NCBI GenBank assembly: GCA_021432635.1
Contig: MU270065.1
Coordinates: 248,001-312,000, forward strand
Direction of reading: 5' to 3'
DNA length: 64,000 nt
DNA from: Thozetella sp. PMI_491
Lineage: Eukaryota; Ascomycota; Sordariomycetes; Chaetosphaeriales; Chaetosphaeriaceae
The translations under genes and the position numbers were made by a program. The notes beneath the pieces are model-generated. The model did no database searches, had not been told where the DNA came from, and was given only the letters and a program-made list of their open reading frames with translations. This document shows, piece by piece, positions 23,996 through 34,019 of the stretch (the first letter of the stretch is position 1; each line of letters opens with the position of its first letter).

Positions 23996-24708
23996 TTAAG
24001 CGCCCTGTAGACATCTGTTGATCAATTAGCACATGTGGATCAAGGAGGACAAGCCAAGGTTGTAACCAGGGCAGGCACAGCCGAGTTCGTACCCGAGGAA
24101 GTCACCGTTGATGCTCCCGATAGCCCAGATCTCTCCGATTTCAGTCCGGGTTCCCATAATCTTGACACGGACGTGCGTGCCGGGCTCGATGGTGATATCG
24201 GTATTATTCGTAAACTGAGGAGGACTCGCGTTCGCGTCATATTTGATCTCGTCCGGCATCAACTGTCCCAGCGTTAGGTCATTTCAAGGCCCAGAGAGGA
24301 CGCGTGATGTAGGGAGCGCCATACGTGGGTAGAGACGAAGAGCTTCAGCGGTCCCGCCTGCGCGAAGAAGCCGTGGGGGTTCACTGAATAGACAATGGCA
24401 TCCACCTGAGCCCTGCGCGTCAGCATACGGCAGCACTAGGCCACGTCGACTCAACTAACCACCTCGCCCTTGAACGGGCGCCAGACAACAGCGCGGTACT
24501 CGACGATGAACTCGGCCAGGCCTGACCCCGGCAGGATGCGGCCCTCTGAAACCTTGAAGGCATCCATGATGGAGATGATGTAGTAGTTGCCGGCGCAGGT
24601 GCCTTCGACATCCTTTAGCAGCTTCGACGTGACCAGGTCGTGCATGTTGCGGCCGAAGTAGGACGGATGCAGCGTGACCCGCCGCTCGAGGTTGTGGAGG
24701 AAGAACAT
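23996..24708 (-). CDS. RPB7: RNA polymerase II subunit Rpb7
   Basis: Rpb7 pairs with Rpb4 to form the Pol II stalk, which binds emerging RNA and supports initiation. There are four exons: 24708-24460, 24405-24325, 24262-24093 and 24014-23996. All introns are GT-AG (54, 62 and 78 nt) and the protein is 172 aa, matching yeast (171) and human (172). The N-terminal tip domain starts [16 protein letters not shown] and contains the family block GRILPGSG...[12 protein letters not shown](R)PFKGEVV. The C-terminal OB/S1 fold includes the [10 protein letters not shown] block and ends [10 protein letters not shown]. The last exon is only 19 nt and adds CLQGA. Reading through that intron would instead give a longer, unrelated tail. 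The ATG at 24708 aligns with the family start; the upstream in-frame Met at 24864 is unlikely. It is divergent from MPO1. Confidence 0.97.
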
Positions 24709-25673
24709 GTTTGCTGTCGGGTTGGTATGGTGGCGATGGGCGCGAGCGCCGAAGATCTGGAAGGACTCAAGAGGGAGAGGCGGGGGAAGCTCGCGCAGTA
24801 GACGGCGCCGACAAGGGGCCTTCTTCCAAGACTTGCGCCGGCGAAAGAGCAACGGAAGCGCCAAAGATTAAGCAGTTGGCGGGAGAGCCCAGGCTCGCGC
24901 TTGATAAAAGGATCAAGGACGGTGAAAGAATGCTATCGAAGCGCGGTGCCAAGGACGAGGTCGCAGGTCGTGCGCGATGCAGAGAAGCGGAATGGGGGTC
25001 GGAATGGGCGCCAGCGAGGGTCAAGGAGCTTCCGCTTCTGCTCAGAGACTCGAGCGCCTATGGTTTGGGCGTCGCGAGCGATGGGCCGTGTCGAGGTACA
25101 CAAGGCTGAAGAAAGAAGACAAAATCGAAAATCACGGGCCGGAGACCAGATGGCAAGGGAGAAGGCTGCAGTTGGCCCGTGCTCAGCCTCATGGATGGGA
25201 AGGGGGGAAGGGGGGGGGCGCGCCGGCGGGCGGCAAGAGAGCGTCTTCCTTTCTTGGGCTAGCCGGTCCTAGGGGTCCTGGAAGCAAAGACAGGCCCCCC
25301 GGGTTTTGTTGTACAGTACGGAGTACGGAGTAAAAGCACTGCACCAGCAGCCTCTATGGTACTCGGAGTCGGTACTACATATGTAAGAGTGGTGTGATCC
25401 ACACCCGAGGCACAATTCTCTTTCTCAGGGGACTCAGAATGCGACGGAACGGATCCGCCAGACTGCACCTGTTTCTTTCATTTTGGTGAGCGTCGCCAGC
25501 ATCGGGACTACTTTCCCCTTCTCTGTACATGTCTTACTTGATGGCGGCATTTTGAGTTTTCGGGTTTTTGCCTCTTGTTATCTCGCCCACAACCCGTCCA
25601 CTCCGTCCGGTCTCTTCCTGCGGCTTCATCTCGGGGGCCACCCGGCCGTAGAGCTCCCTCTGCTCGCAGCACC
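24709..25673. promoter_or_regulatory. Divergent intergenic region RPB7 / MPO1
   Basis: A 965-bp region between two diverging start codons, so it should hold both promoters. It contains purine-rich and G-run sequence near 25200-25220 and, at 25311-25332, GTACAGTAC followed by two copies of TACGGAG. I see no gene in it. Confidence 0.5.
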
Positions 25674-26536
25674 ATGTCGTCCCTTGATCTGGAGAAGCAA
25701 CTGACCTTCGTATGCTCGCCTCCACTCCAGCCCACCCTGGCTCGAGAGCTCGAGGGTTCCTGCGCTAACGAGGCCGCCCTGTATAGTATGGCGCCTATCA
25801 CCGTGACAGGGTCAACATTATCATTCACATGTGCTGTGTCCCCCTCCTTCTATTCTCGTTCTTCGAGCTAGTAAGCACATCCCAGCGCTGTCTCCACGGG
25901 AGGAGCCCACGCTCACGCTAGCAGCTATCCAACATCGGGCCTTTCTTCCAGGTGCCCTCATGGCTCGCGATCCCTTACCTTAGCCCCAACTTGGGCACAT
26001 TTGCCGCGCTTGTCTGGGTAGGTTCGCATCCGTGACGACTCTCGTCTTTGCGCCGCACAAACTCTCCGGCTCATATGTGATTGTGTGACATGCTAATCCA
26101 CCCATTCAGGGCGTCCTGTATGTTCTCCTAGAGCCCGTTGCCGGTACTGCCCTATGCATCATCTGCTTCCTGGCGGCGGCTGGCACCAACTATCTCCGCA
26201 CCCAAGATCCGGTCTTGACGAACCAGGCCGCGATTGCCATCCATGTGACCAGCTGGCTTCTGCAGTTCCTTGGCCATGGCGTATTTGAGGGTCGCGCCCC
26301 TGCGTTGCTCGACAACGTCTTCCAGGCCGTCTTCTTGGCCCCGCTGTTTGTCTGGCTGGAGCTCCTCTTCTTCCGTACGCGCCTTGTCCTCGGTTTATTT
26401 CTTTCGTATGTCTGGCCATCACTGACTTGACGCAGTTGGGTATCGTACAGAGTTGAAGGCGCGTGTCAAGAAGGCTGTAGAGGCCGAGATTGCCAAGAGG
26501 ACCAAGCAAGCGGCAAAGGATGCTAAATCCGAATAG
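25674..26536 (+). CDS. MPO1: Mpo1-like 2-hydroxy fatty acid dioxygenase (DUF962 family)
   Basis: ER membrane Fe(II)-dependent dioxygenase. In yeast, Mpo1 (YGL010w) shortens 2-hydroxypalmitate by one carbon in phytosphingosine breakdown. There are five exons: 25674-25709, 25787-25870, 25925-26017, 26110-26374 and 26436-26536, giving 192 aa. The family landmarks are in order: FYGAYHRD and the following IIIH (candidate metal-binding His17 and His26), then four hydrophobic segments, and the SWLLQFLGHGVFEGRAPAL block. A basic helical C-terminal tail ends AAKDAKSE. The third acceptor is a NAGNAG tandem (tagcag); using the first AG adds one Gln. The very short first exon (12 codons) matches the conserved LEKQLTF start. 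Length is close to that of fungal homologues. Confidence 0.93.
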
Positions 26537-27550
26537 AGACGTCGAACTTGCCCGCCGATTAGGTATTTCGAGTGCTCCTTTGCTCCTGTTATACCTAGAT
26601 TGGCCATGAATGATTCGGACAAGTGGTTCCAAGCTATGCTATGGAGTTGTCTCATGTAAGCTCCTGAGAATGTTTGTCCTCTCACAAGTTGTTGAGAGAG
26701 AGTTGACTAGAAATGCTTGTTGATCGGCGGAATAGTTTGAAAGGTTGACTCCGCCTGTAGTGAAGGCCTGTACGAAATACGTTGTTCTCTGCTGAAGAGA
26801 GATAGATGGGTGGACTGCGCGGCATTTTAGCTGCGACACGATGATCGTTGTTGAAGACACCCCCAAGTTGGACTTCACCTCACAACTGGCGAATTAGACT
26901 AACTAACGGTAACTGGTACTTACCTAAAATGCTATGAAGACTCCATTTACCATGACTACATTGCTGTTGCATCTTGTCTCGTGAATAGGTTCCTAGACCA
27001 CCTTCTTTGCCAGCTGACGTTCGACCCTCCCGTAGCGACTGTTTTGCGAGGTCTATTGAGAACGCGCATGGCCATCCACGCGTGGCTCAAAGGCACTGGT
27101 CTCAGAAGCAGAGGTCGCCAGGCAAATATAAGAGCCCAATATTGTATTGGAGTTACCAGTTGGGGGTCAGCTATGAGCCGCCTGAAGTGTCCAAAACGGC
27201 TGCGAAAACGGACCCACAATAAAACAGTGCTCCTAACGGCACAGATTCTATACATATCCGCAAGCAAAGCAAACATACCTTCTATAGCTATCCTATAATA
27301 ACTGCAACCTCGCCTGTCTTAACCGGACCGCTCTGTTTACCATTCCCAGGTTTTATGAAAGTACTGAGCCGCAAGGCAAACTCAAACGATATTGGCGTCC
27401 ATCTCACTACGTCCAGGGACATTCTAGCGCACCAGCGCAGACGAGGGCTACCTCACCGAAGCGGCTGTGACGTCGCTGAGCACGCTCGCTCAAACTTTCC
27501 CTCGCTCAACCTAGGAGAAAAGCCATTTTTCCAATAGCTCGGGAACCACC
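26537..27550. other. Intergenic region MPO1 to G-patch gene
   Basis: About 1 kb, comparatively AT-rich (for example 26870-26950 and 27240-27300), with no supportable gene. It should include the MPO1 3' end and the promoter of the downstream gene. Confidence 0.5.
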
Positions 27551-28582
27551 ATGGCCCCTCCCGGCCTGAACCCGCCAACCACGGTGGATGACGATGAAGA
27601 GGATGACTACATGTCCATGGCCTTCATCGAAGCCCCAGCGCAACCAGAAACCTCTCTCCAGAGGCGCAAGCGCCTCGAGCGAGAGGGAGAGCAGCGCTCC
27701 AGACAGAAATCCAAAGCCGAGCTGGCCGCCCAAGAGGAATCTCTGCGCGAGGCTGCGCTCTCGCGCTCCCTGTTCGACGCGCCAGCGCCGGGGAAGCCAA
27801 AGAGCAAGGGCCTGGCGATGATGGCGAAGATGGGATTCACGGGCGGCGCGCTCGGCGCGGCCGACAACGAGTCCGCACGGGCAGAGCCCCTCCGCGTCAC
27901 CCAGCGGGACGGCCGCGAGGGCATCGGCGTCGAGAGTGAGCGCAAGCGCAAGCTCCGCGAGGCGGTCGAGGCAACCGCGGCTGCCGCCAAGAAGGCCAAG
28001 GTGGACGAGGGAGACTACCGCGAGCGTGTCCGGCGGGAGCGCGAGGAGGCGCGGCACGAACGCCAGGTGCACGCGGCGCAGAAGGTGGCGGAGAGAATGG
28101 ACGAGGAGAAGGCCGAAGGAGCGGCGGGGAGCAAGGGGGAGCAGGACGACGAAGGGGCAGACGGGGCGGCGGAGGGCGGCAAGGCCAAAATGCCGAGGGG
28201 GATCTCGTCGCGTCCGCTAAAGTCGATCCCTGTGGTGTATCGCGGCCTAGTGCGTGGGAGGGAGGAGGCCGAGAGAGATCGACGAATGCGCCACGACCTG
28301 GAGCAGAGTCTCTCGCGGCTCCCGACCTATGTTGACGAGGATGAGGACGCGGATGATAGAAAGGCACTAGGCAAGTCGACGACGGTCTATGTTACGTCCG
28401 AGGACCTCGACGAAGAAGATGAGGAGCTGGATGGGTTCAATGCTCTGGACGCAGAAGAGAAGCTACGACGGCTGGTGGAGTATCTCAGGAAAGAGCACAG
28501 GTACTGCTTCTGGTGCAAGTTTGCATACTCGGACGAAGCCCTGGAGGGGTGCCCTGGCCCAACGGAAGAGGATCATGACTAG
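27551..28582 (+). CDS. G-patch/DUF4187 protein (GPATCH11 family)
   Basis: Nuclear protein of the GPATCH11 (CCDC75) family; G-patch proteins activate DEAH helicases or bind RNP complexes. It is a single exon of 343 aa. Residues 1-60 are acidic then charged. A G-patch lies at about 86-125 (KGLAMMAKMGFTGGALG, followed by EPLRVTQRDGREGIG). A long charged coiled coil with ERVRREREEARHE-type sequence spans about 140-200. The DUF4187 domain is at the C-terminus with its hallmark RYCFWCKFAY...GCPGPTEEDHD. The start ATG is in a good context (CACCATGG). Compared with the usual G-patch the glycines are partly degenerate, as is common for this family. It is convergent with the PPR-like gene, with 240 bp between stop codons. 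Confidence 0.92.
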   Translation: MAPPGLNPPTTVDDDEEDDYMSMAFIEAPAQPETSLQRRKRLEREGEQRSRQKSKAELAAQEESLREAALSRSLFDAPAPGKPKSKGLAMMAKMGFTGGALGAADNESARAEPLRVTQRDGREGIGVESERKRKLREAVEATAAAAKKAKVDEGDYRERVRREREEARHERQVHAAQKVAERMDEEKAEGAAGSKGEQDDEGADGAAEGGKAKMPRGISSRPLKSIPVVYRGLVRGREEAERDRRMRHDLEQSLSRLPTYVDEDEDADDRKALGKSTTVYVTSEDLDEEDEELDGFNALDAEEKLRRLVEYLRKEHRYCFWCKFAYSDEALEGCPGPTEEDHD

Positions 28583-28822
28583 GACACCGGAATCAGGCTT
28601 GATACTGCACTGTAGAGACAGCAACAAAGGTGTTTGGCTGCAGCCTACGTTTTATAATCTAAATGGTACGAACCATCCTCATATCTTCCTCTGTAGTTTC
28701 TACGCTGCTCGTCGCAATGAATAAGCCACATGACGGGAGCACCAATCGCAATGCAACATTTTACAGTTATATTTTACATCAGAGGGGGTATGTCTATATT
28801 CACATTATACAGTCGCCAACTC

Positions 28823-31285
28823 TCAGCGGTCTATGTCTATACTCTTCCGAGCCTGGGCGATCATCTCCAGGTCACGGGCGACCACGATATCGTATGCCCC
28901 CATCTTCTCCGCCGCCACAGCGATGACCTCTTCCACCTCCTCGCCTGCCGCATCTGCCTCGGCCTTCCGGAGGATCAACATTTCGAGCACCGAGTTGAGC
29001 TGAGCCACCTTCTGTTGCGGAGTCAAGGTCTGCGGAGATTGACCTTCGGGTAGATGCTGCTCGAGCAGTGAGCCCACATATTTGCCTACCTGGATCAGCT
29101 GTGCCACGGCCTTCTGGCCCGGCCGCCGTCCTTTCCGTAGCGAGGTGGTGCCCGCTGCCAGGTCGATCAGCAAGGTCTCGGATGGGGCAAAGTCGAACAG
29201 CTCCTTCATGGCCCGCACAGCCACGATCATGCCCGCGTAGTCCCTCAGGGAGTATAGAGAGAACAGGATCAGCCGCGGGAGCTGTTCGTACGTCTGTGCT
29301 GAAGAGAAGCCCCATGGCAAGCTAATCATATCCTGAAATATCTTCCTGGCCTGAAGGACATCCTGCTGGCTGCCGGCCTTGTCCCTCCTCTGCAGGCGGT
29401 TGACATTGAGGGATCGGAAGAGGGTAAGGAAGGTGGCGGCATCGGGTAGAATGTTGTGATCTCTCGTCATGGTATGGTAAAAGTCAAACACCTTGGCGGA
29501 CTCACCGTCCTGGCAGAACGACTCGAGCATTTGATTCATCATGAAGCTATCGCTCCCGATCTCGGATTGTTTGAAGGCCACCCACAGCTCCTCCATGCGG
29601 TTCGTGAGCCGGCGTTTTTGATAGTTGTCGGCCATGAGGGAGAAGGTCTCGAGCGTCGCTGGCGGGACGTACGAGAGCCCAGGTTCTTCGCCGTCCGCCG
29701 TCTCACATCCGGGCAGCTTGCCGACGGGTACGAGCTGGATTGGCCATTGGGATAAGGCCTGCTGTCGTTTTCTCAAATCAACAAACAGCAAGCGCGAGCG
29801 GACCATGGCCCATCCTAGCTTCTCAGCCTTCTCAGCGTTGTCGGCGGTCCTAGACCTCATCCAGGCACCAAGAAGGCCGTTTAGTTGAATAGGGGCGGCA
29901 AGTACACCTCGTTCCGCCATGAAGCAGACGACCTTGTAGGCGCCGTCCAAGTCCCCGGCTCCGATTAGCCGCTTGAGCCACTTTCCAAGGAAGAACCGGT
30001 TGGCAACTTGGGCGGGCAGCTTGGTCTTCCCGTGAAGGTCGATGGCCCCCGAGAACATCATGTCGACGAAGGCTTGCAGCGCGAGTTCCACGCAGTTTGT
30101 GGAAAGAAAACATGCGATGACCTCGTCGTAGTCCTCGATTGCCATCGAGTCCCCTAGGAGCTCCCGCAGTCGTCGGTACGACTCCCAAGCCTGTTCGCGC
30201 GTTGGCTCCCCTTGGGCAAGTGCTCGGATGAGAGGAACTAGGATCCGTGGGTCTGACTCGTGGGCGGACTCCAGGAGAGTATTGGCGGCTCGGAAGGCGC
30301 GCTCGATATCACCTTGCAGCGAGCACATCCGGATCCCCAGCTCCCAGTATTCCTTAAAGGTGCCTGGATTCGCCCCTAACGTGCCGGCTGCCTTCTTCCA
30401 AAGTTCAATGGCCCCCCGTTCCAAACCCTCGATGAACGTGGCCTCGATGGCGAGCAGCTGCTGGCTGTCGCTCAAAGCTACTCCAGCGGCCTGCATATCC
30501 TGGGTGAGGGTATATATGTGGTGCATCCGATTCGGGTTGTCGCCCTTGTCCCAACTGCCGACTGCCCAGAAAATTGTCCATGCCTCGGGCGGTACCCTGG
30601 ACCACGACAGGGCCAGTGTCTGCCGGGTCGGAACGTACAGCTTCCAGAAGTAGCTGACCAACTTTGGAGAGATTTCGCCGCCGTTCGCCTGGTGGAATCG
30701 CAGGAAGCGGTTTAGACCGTTGACTCGCTCCTTTTGCGTTTTGGTGTTGAGGTCAAGGTACGGGAGCTGAGGGAGGGGGGTTTCATCGTCGACTGCTGGT
30801 TCGGCCGCGGTCTCGCTTCCCTGGTCCTGAAGCTTAGAGCCATACTGTTTCCTCAGCTTGTCGGCCTTCTCCTTCATCCCTTTCTGCTCCATGAGGTCGA
30901 GAATCCTTAAAGTATTCTCCATCTGCAGCTCCAGCTCCTCGATGCTGTACTGGATCTCGTCATCCAGACCTCCCGAAAGACGGTTGAACTCTTCATTGTC
31001 CTTGAGCGGCTTGAGGTCGCCGGGTTGCTCTTCGTCGAAGTAACGAACAGACAAAGGCTGGTCGGGCTGGTCGGTATCGATCTGGGGGCGCGGAACCAGA
31101 GACTCCCGGTCGCTAGGTACGTGGCGGGAGCCTGGCCTCCGGCGCGCGACCGAGGAGTACCGGAGTGGTGGCCATGGCTGTCGCAGTCGCGGCAGGTGCG
31201 CCCGAGCCGGCTGGAGGCTCGCAAGGCAGGATTGGCAAATGTAACTCGTGCGGTTGAGGTCTAGGAAAGCAGGTCTTGGAGGCAT
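28823..31285 (-). CDS. Mitochondrial PPR-like helical-repeat protein
   Basis: Single exon of 820 aa. The N-terminus is basic and hydroxylated, with an ICQSCLASL motif common at the start of fungal mitochondrial proteins, so import into mitochondria is likely. From about residue 200 the protein is helical with degenerate pentatricopeptide-type pairs (for example FDFYHTMTRDHNILPDA, GDLDGAYKVVCFMAERGV). A short coiled coil (IEELELQMENTLRILDLMEQ) lies near residue 115. PPR proteins bind organellar RNA or act as assembly factors. In Neurospora one such protein, CIA84, assists complex I assembly, and this gene could be its orthologue, but I cannot verify that. It shares a 283-bp divergent promoter with RCL1. 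Confidence 0.88.
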   Translation of the reverse strand: MPPRPAFLDLNRTSYICQSCLASLQPARAHLPRLRQPWPPLRYSSVARRRPGSRHVPSDRESLVPRPQIDTDQPDQPLSVRYFDEEQPGDLKPLKDNEEFNRLSGGLDDEIQYSIEELELQMENTLRILDLMEQKGMKEKADKLRKQYGSKLQDQGSETAAEPAVDDETPLPQLPYLDLNTKTQKERVNGLNRFLRFHQANGGEISPKLVSYFWKLYVPTRQTLALSWSRVPPEAWTIFWAVGSWDKGDNPNRMHHIYTLTQDMQAAGVALSDSQQLLAIEATFIEGLERGAIELWKKAAGTLGANPGTFKEYWELGIRMCSLQGDIERAFRAANTLLESAHESDPRILVPLIRALAQGEPTREQAWESYRRLRELLGDSMAIEDYDEVIACFLSTNCVELALQAFVDMMFSGAIDLHGKTKLPAQVANRFFLGKWLKRLIGAGDLDGAYKVVCFMAERGVLAAPIQLNGLLGAWMRSRTADNAEKAEKLGWAMVRSRLLFVDLRKRQQALSQWPIQLVPVGKLPGCETADGEEPGLSYVPPATLETFSLMADNYQKRRLTNRMEELWVAFKQSEIGSDSFMMNQMLESFCQDGESAKVFDFYHTMTRDHNILPDAATFLTLFRSLNVNRLQRRDKAGSQQDVLQARKIFQDMISLPWGFSSAQTYEQLPRLILFSLYSLRDYAGMIVAVRAMKELFDFAPSETLLIDLAAGTTSLRKGRRPGQKAVAQLIQVGKYVGSLLEQHLPEGQSPQTLTPQQKVAQLNSVLEMLILRKAEADAAGEEVEEVIAVAAEKMGAYDIVVARDLEMIAQARKSIDIDR

Positions 31286-31568
31286 ATGGGATATATGTTG
31301 AATGGGCTTGAAGACCGGCCCTCTCTGCTTCGATTACGGTGAACGTGAACTGCCCGAGAACAAAAAGTGGCCAGGCCATCAGCGATGGAGCAACAGCACC
31401 CGAACTTTTTTCAGGGGCGCCTGGGTCTTATCGGCGCGACGAGACCCCCCTGTCCACACGCGATAAGCGTCCTGAGCTTCTCACCGCCCGGCAGAACTTT
31501 TGAAATTTCTCGACGGCTTGGGGATGCGGGCCTTGCGAACTGGCTGTAAGAACAGTAGGCAATCCAAC
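31286..31568. promoter_or_regulatory. Compact divergent promoter of the PPR-like gene and RCL1
   Basis: Only 283 bp separate the two start codons, so the promoters must overlap or be shared. No consensus element could be picked out with confidence. An RNA-processing factor and a mitochondrial protein on one promoter would be co-regulated if it is bidirectional. Confidence 0.5.
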
Positions 31569-32786
31569 ATGTCGGGGTCAAAACCCGAATTCCTGCGCTT
31601 CACGGGACACCGCGGCTTCACGAAGCGTCTCGTGCTCTCGACCCTCACGGGAAAGCCTGTCCACATATCTAAGATCCGCAGCGCGTCACCCACACACCCA
31701 GGTCTTGCCCCGCACGAGATCTCCTTCCTCCGCCTCCTCGAAGCCGTCACAAACGGCAGTGTAATCGATGTCTCGTACAGCGGTACGACAATCACCTACC
31801 AGCCGGGTCTCATAACGGGTACCGTAGCCGGTGCGGGCTCAGATGGCGACGCTATCGAACACAATCTGCCCTCTACGAACACGAGGGGCATCACCTACTT
31901 CCTCCTCCCCATTGCCATGCTGGCACCCTTCTCCAAGGCCCACATGAATGTTCGGTTTTCAGGCCCTGGGGTCATCACAGCCGCCACACAATCGGGCGAT
32001 ATATCCATCGACTCCTTCCGCACTGCTGTGCTCCCCCTCTATGGTCTCTTCGGCATACCCCCGGTGCGGATCGAGCTCCGCGTTCTGGCGAGATCTTGCG
32101 CGGGCCCCGGCGGCCGTGGGGGCGGTGGCGTAGTGGAGCTCCGATTTGCAAGCCAGGTTCGCCTGCCCAAGACATTGCATTTGAACCAGCGAGGCGGCCG
32201 GATTCGGCGGATACGCGGCGTGGCCTACTGCACCGGCGTTGCGGCGAGCAACAACGGGCGCATGATCCATGCGGCGCGAGAGGTGCTGAATCCGTTAGTT
32301 CCCGACATCCATGTGGCAGCGCAGTACGACACGGCGCCGCTGGTGGCTGTTGGAAACGACAAGACAGTTAAGAAGAGGGTTGGGCTTGGGTTTGGGTTGA
32401 GCCTCGTGGCAGAATCAAGCTCCACAGGAGTGCTGTACTCAGCAGATGAGGTGGCCCCCCCCGTGGGAGGAGTTGTTCCCGAGGACATTGGACGGAGGTG
32501 TGCGTATCAGCTACTCGAGATGATCGCCCAGGGCGGCAGCGTAAGCGCCGTGTCTGCTCCTACTGTCTTGACCCTGATGGCGATGGGCTCAGAAGACATG
32601 GGCCGCTTGAGGATAGGGAGGGAGGTCGTGGCGAGAGAAGAGATTGTAGAACTGGCCAGGGATTTAAAACAGTTTGGTGCCAGCACCTGGGGGATCAGGG
32701 ACGCGGATGAGGATGATACCAACACAGACCTGATAATATCCGTCAAGGGGACCGGAGTCGGAAACGTTGGGCGAAAGATAGCATAG
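31569..32786 (+). CDS. RCL1: RNA 3'-terminal phosphate cyclase-like protein Rcl1
   Basis: Nucleolar SSU-processome component that works with the GTPase Bms1 in early cleavages of pre-rRNA leading to 18S. Although it has the cyclase fold, it lacks cyclase activity. The gene is intronless and encodes 405 aa. Landmarks are FLRFTGHRGFTKRLVLSTLTGKP at the N-terminus, the PGL...HEISFLRLLEAVTNGS block, GRGITYFLLP-type strand (NTRGITYFLLPIAMLAPF), the RTAVLPLYGLFGI helix, a Gly-rich basic insert near residue 185, and the C-terminal QLLEMIAQGGSVS helix. The start at 31569 gives MSGSKPEFLRF, which fits the family; two upstream in-frame Met codons are possible but would add a non-conserved leader. It is convergent with the DUF1746 gene. 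Confidence 0.95.
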   Translation: MSGSKPEFLRFTGHRGFTKRLVLSTLTGKPVHISKIRSASPTHPGLAPHEISFLRLLEAVTNGSVIDVSYSGTTITYQPGLITGTVAGAGSDGDAIEHNLPSTNTRGITYFLLPIAMLAPFSKAHMNVRFSGPGVITAATQSGDISIDSFRTAVLPLYGLFGIPPVRIELRVLARSCAGPGGRGGGGVVELRFASQVRLPKTLHLNQRGGRIRRIRGVAYCTGVAASNNGRMIHAAREVLNPLVPDIHVAAQYDTAPLVAVGNDKTVKKRVGLGFGLSLVAESSSTGVLYSADEVAPPVGGVVPEDIGRRCAYQLLEMIAQGGSVSAVSAPTVLTLMAMGSEDMGRLRIGREVVAREEIVELARDLKQFGASTWGIRDADEDDTNTDLIISVKGTGVGNVGRKIA

Positions 32787-32920
32787 ACTGGCTGTTTCAA
32801 TGATACTCGGCTTGTCGACGACATATGCAGCATGTCTGTGTTCCTACAGCGCAGAAGAGGTAGAGGCACAAGCATAAAACCAAGTGAAATACGGATCCCA
32901 ATGTTCGCTCTATTCATTAA

Positions 32921-34019
32921 TCATCTTCGCTGGGCCCCCATTCGGGCTCTCCTCTCAGCAGCTAGGGCAGCAAGTGTGGCCGTATAGCCAATGCTCTGGA
33001 GGGAATATGACGCCGCGCTCTGGTAGTCGTTTCCGGCGGTGCGGATGGCATTAGCCACGTGATAATCGGCGAGCACCGCATTGCCAGACATGACGACCTC
33101 TACCAGGTCGGCCCCCGACGTCCTCGCCTGCGTGCTCCTGCGCTGCGAGTTCGCGCTTCCAGCAGCGCCCCGGCCCATGAGCGGGCGCATTTCTATCTCG
33201 TCGGTATCATCTGCCTCCCGCGATTGATCCCGTAAGACTCCGCGTTCTTCCGCATCCTGATCCTGCGCTGTCGGCGCGGTTGCACTTGTGGCACTTGTGG
33301 TAGATGAGTCGGCGCCCACCGAAGCCGCCACGCCTCCCCTCGGGCGCACGATCTTCCAGAGTTTCTCCGCTTCCTGGTGGACTGCAAGCATGAAGCACTG
33401 GACGCCGAGGACAACGAGATCTAGAAGCAGCAGGCTAAACTTGGACGTCGGTGCCTTCTGGCCGATGAAGTCCACGATGACCCCGCCATGGAGATAGCCG
33501 CGTGTCGCCTCGCTCGCTCGCGGTGGTGGCCATATTAGATGGGCTAGCATACATAAGATGTTGGGCGCGAAGATGGCAAAGACCTGCGGGCGCTGGGGGC
33601 CGAGGGTCTGGAGAAATGTGTCGGCCTTCGGGGTGAAGAAGAGATAGTGTGGGAGGACTCGGAGCAGCAGGCGAGGCAAAGAGCACCTGGGACATGCCGG
33701 TTAGGAAGATGCGTGCTGGAAAGGGCAAGTGTGGCAAAGCTCACTCCATGTAGTAGAGAACACAGATCTCGGCGAAGAACAGCATGTCCAGGTTTTTGAG
33801 TAGGTGGATCATGAACTGCAGTTTCTTAGCCTGGCCCGATTTCCTCCGCTGTTTCCTGGTAGCTTCTGCGGTCGTTGTCGATGGCGGCTGCCCCTGAGGC
33901 TGGCGCGCAGCGTCACGCGACGCCGGCGCTGGCGGAGTTGCTTCTCTCCCGTCGTCTTGCCCGTCATCCTCGCCAAGGGCCCTCGCGGGCTGCCGGGCTG
34001 CGGAGCCCTCATCGTTCAT
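32921..34019 (-). CDS. dsc4: DUF1746 membrane protein, Dsc4-like subunit of the Dsc E3 ligase
   Basis: Exon 1 is 34019-33745 and exon 2 is 33686-32921. The 58-nt intron (GTGAGC...CCTAAC...CCCAG) restores a Glu codon, giving 346 aa. The cytosolic N-terminus is polar and Pro/Ala/Gln-rich. It is followed by the DUF1746 block (LLKNLDMLFFAEICVLYYMECS, then LLRVLPHYLFFTPK) with hydrophobic segments at about 70-105, 125-150 and 175-200. The C-terminal half is low-complexity, with an MRPLMGRG patch. In fission yeast the DUF1746 protein Dsc4 belongs to the Golgi Dsc ubiquitin ligase that activates SREBP; I infer the same role here. Without the splice the frame stops immediately after YYME. Confidence 0.88.
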
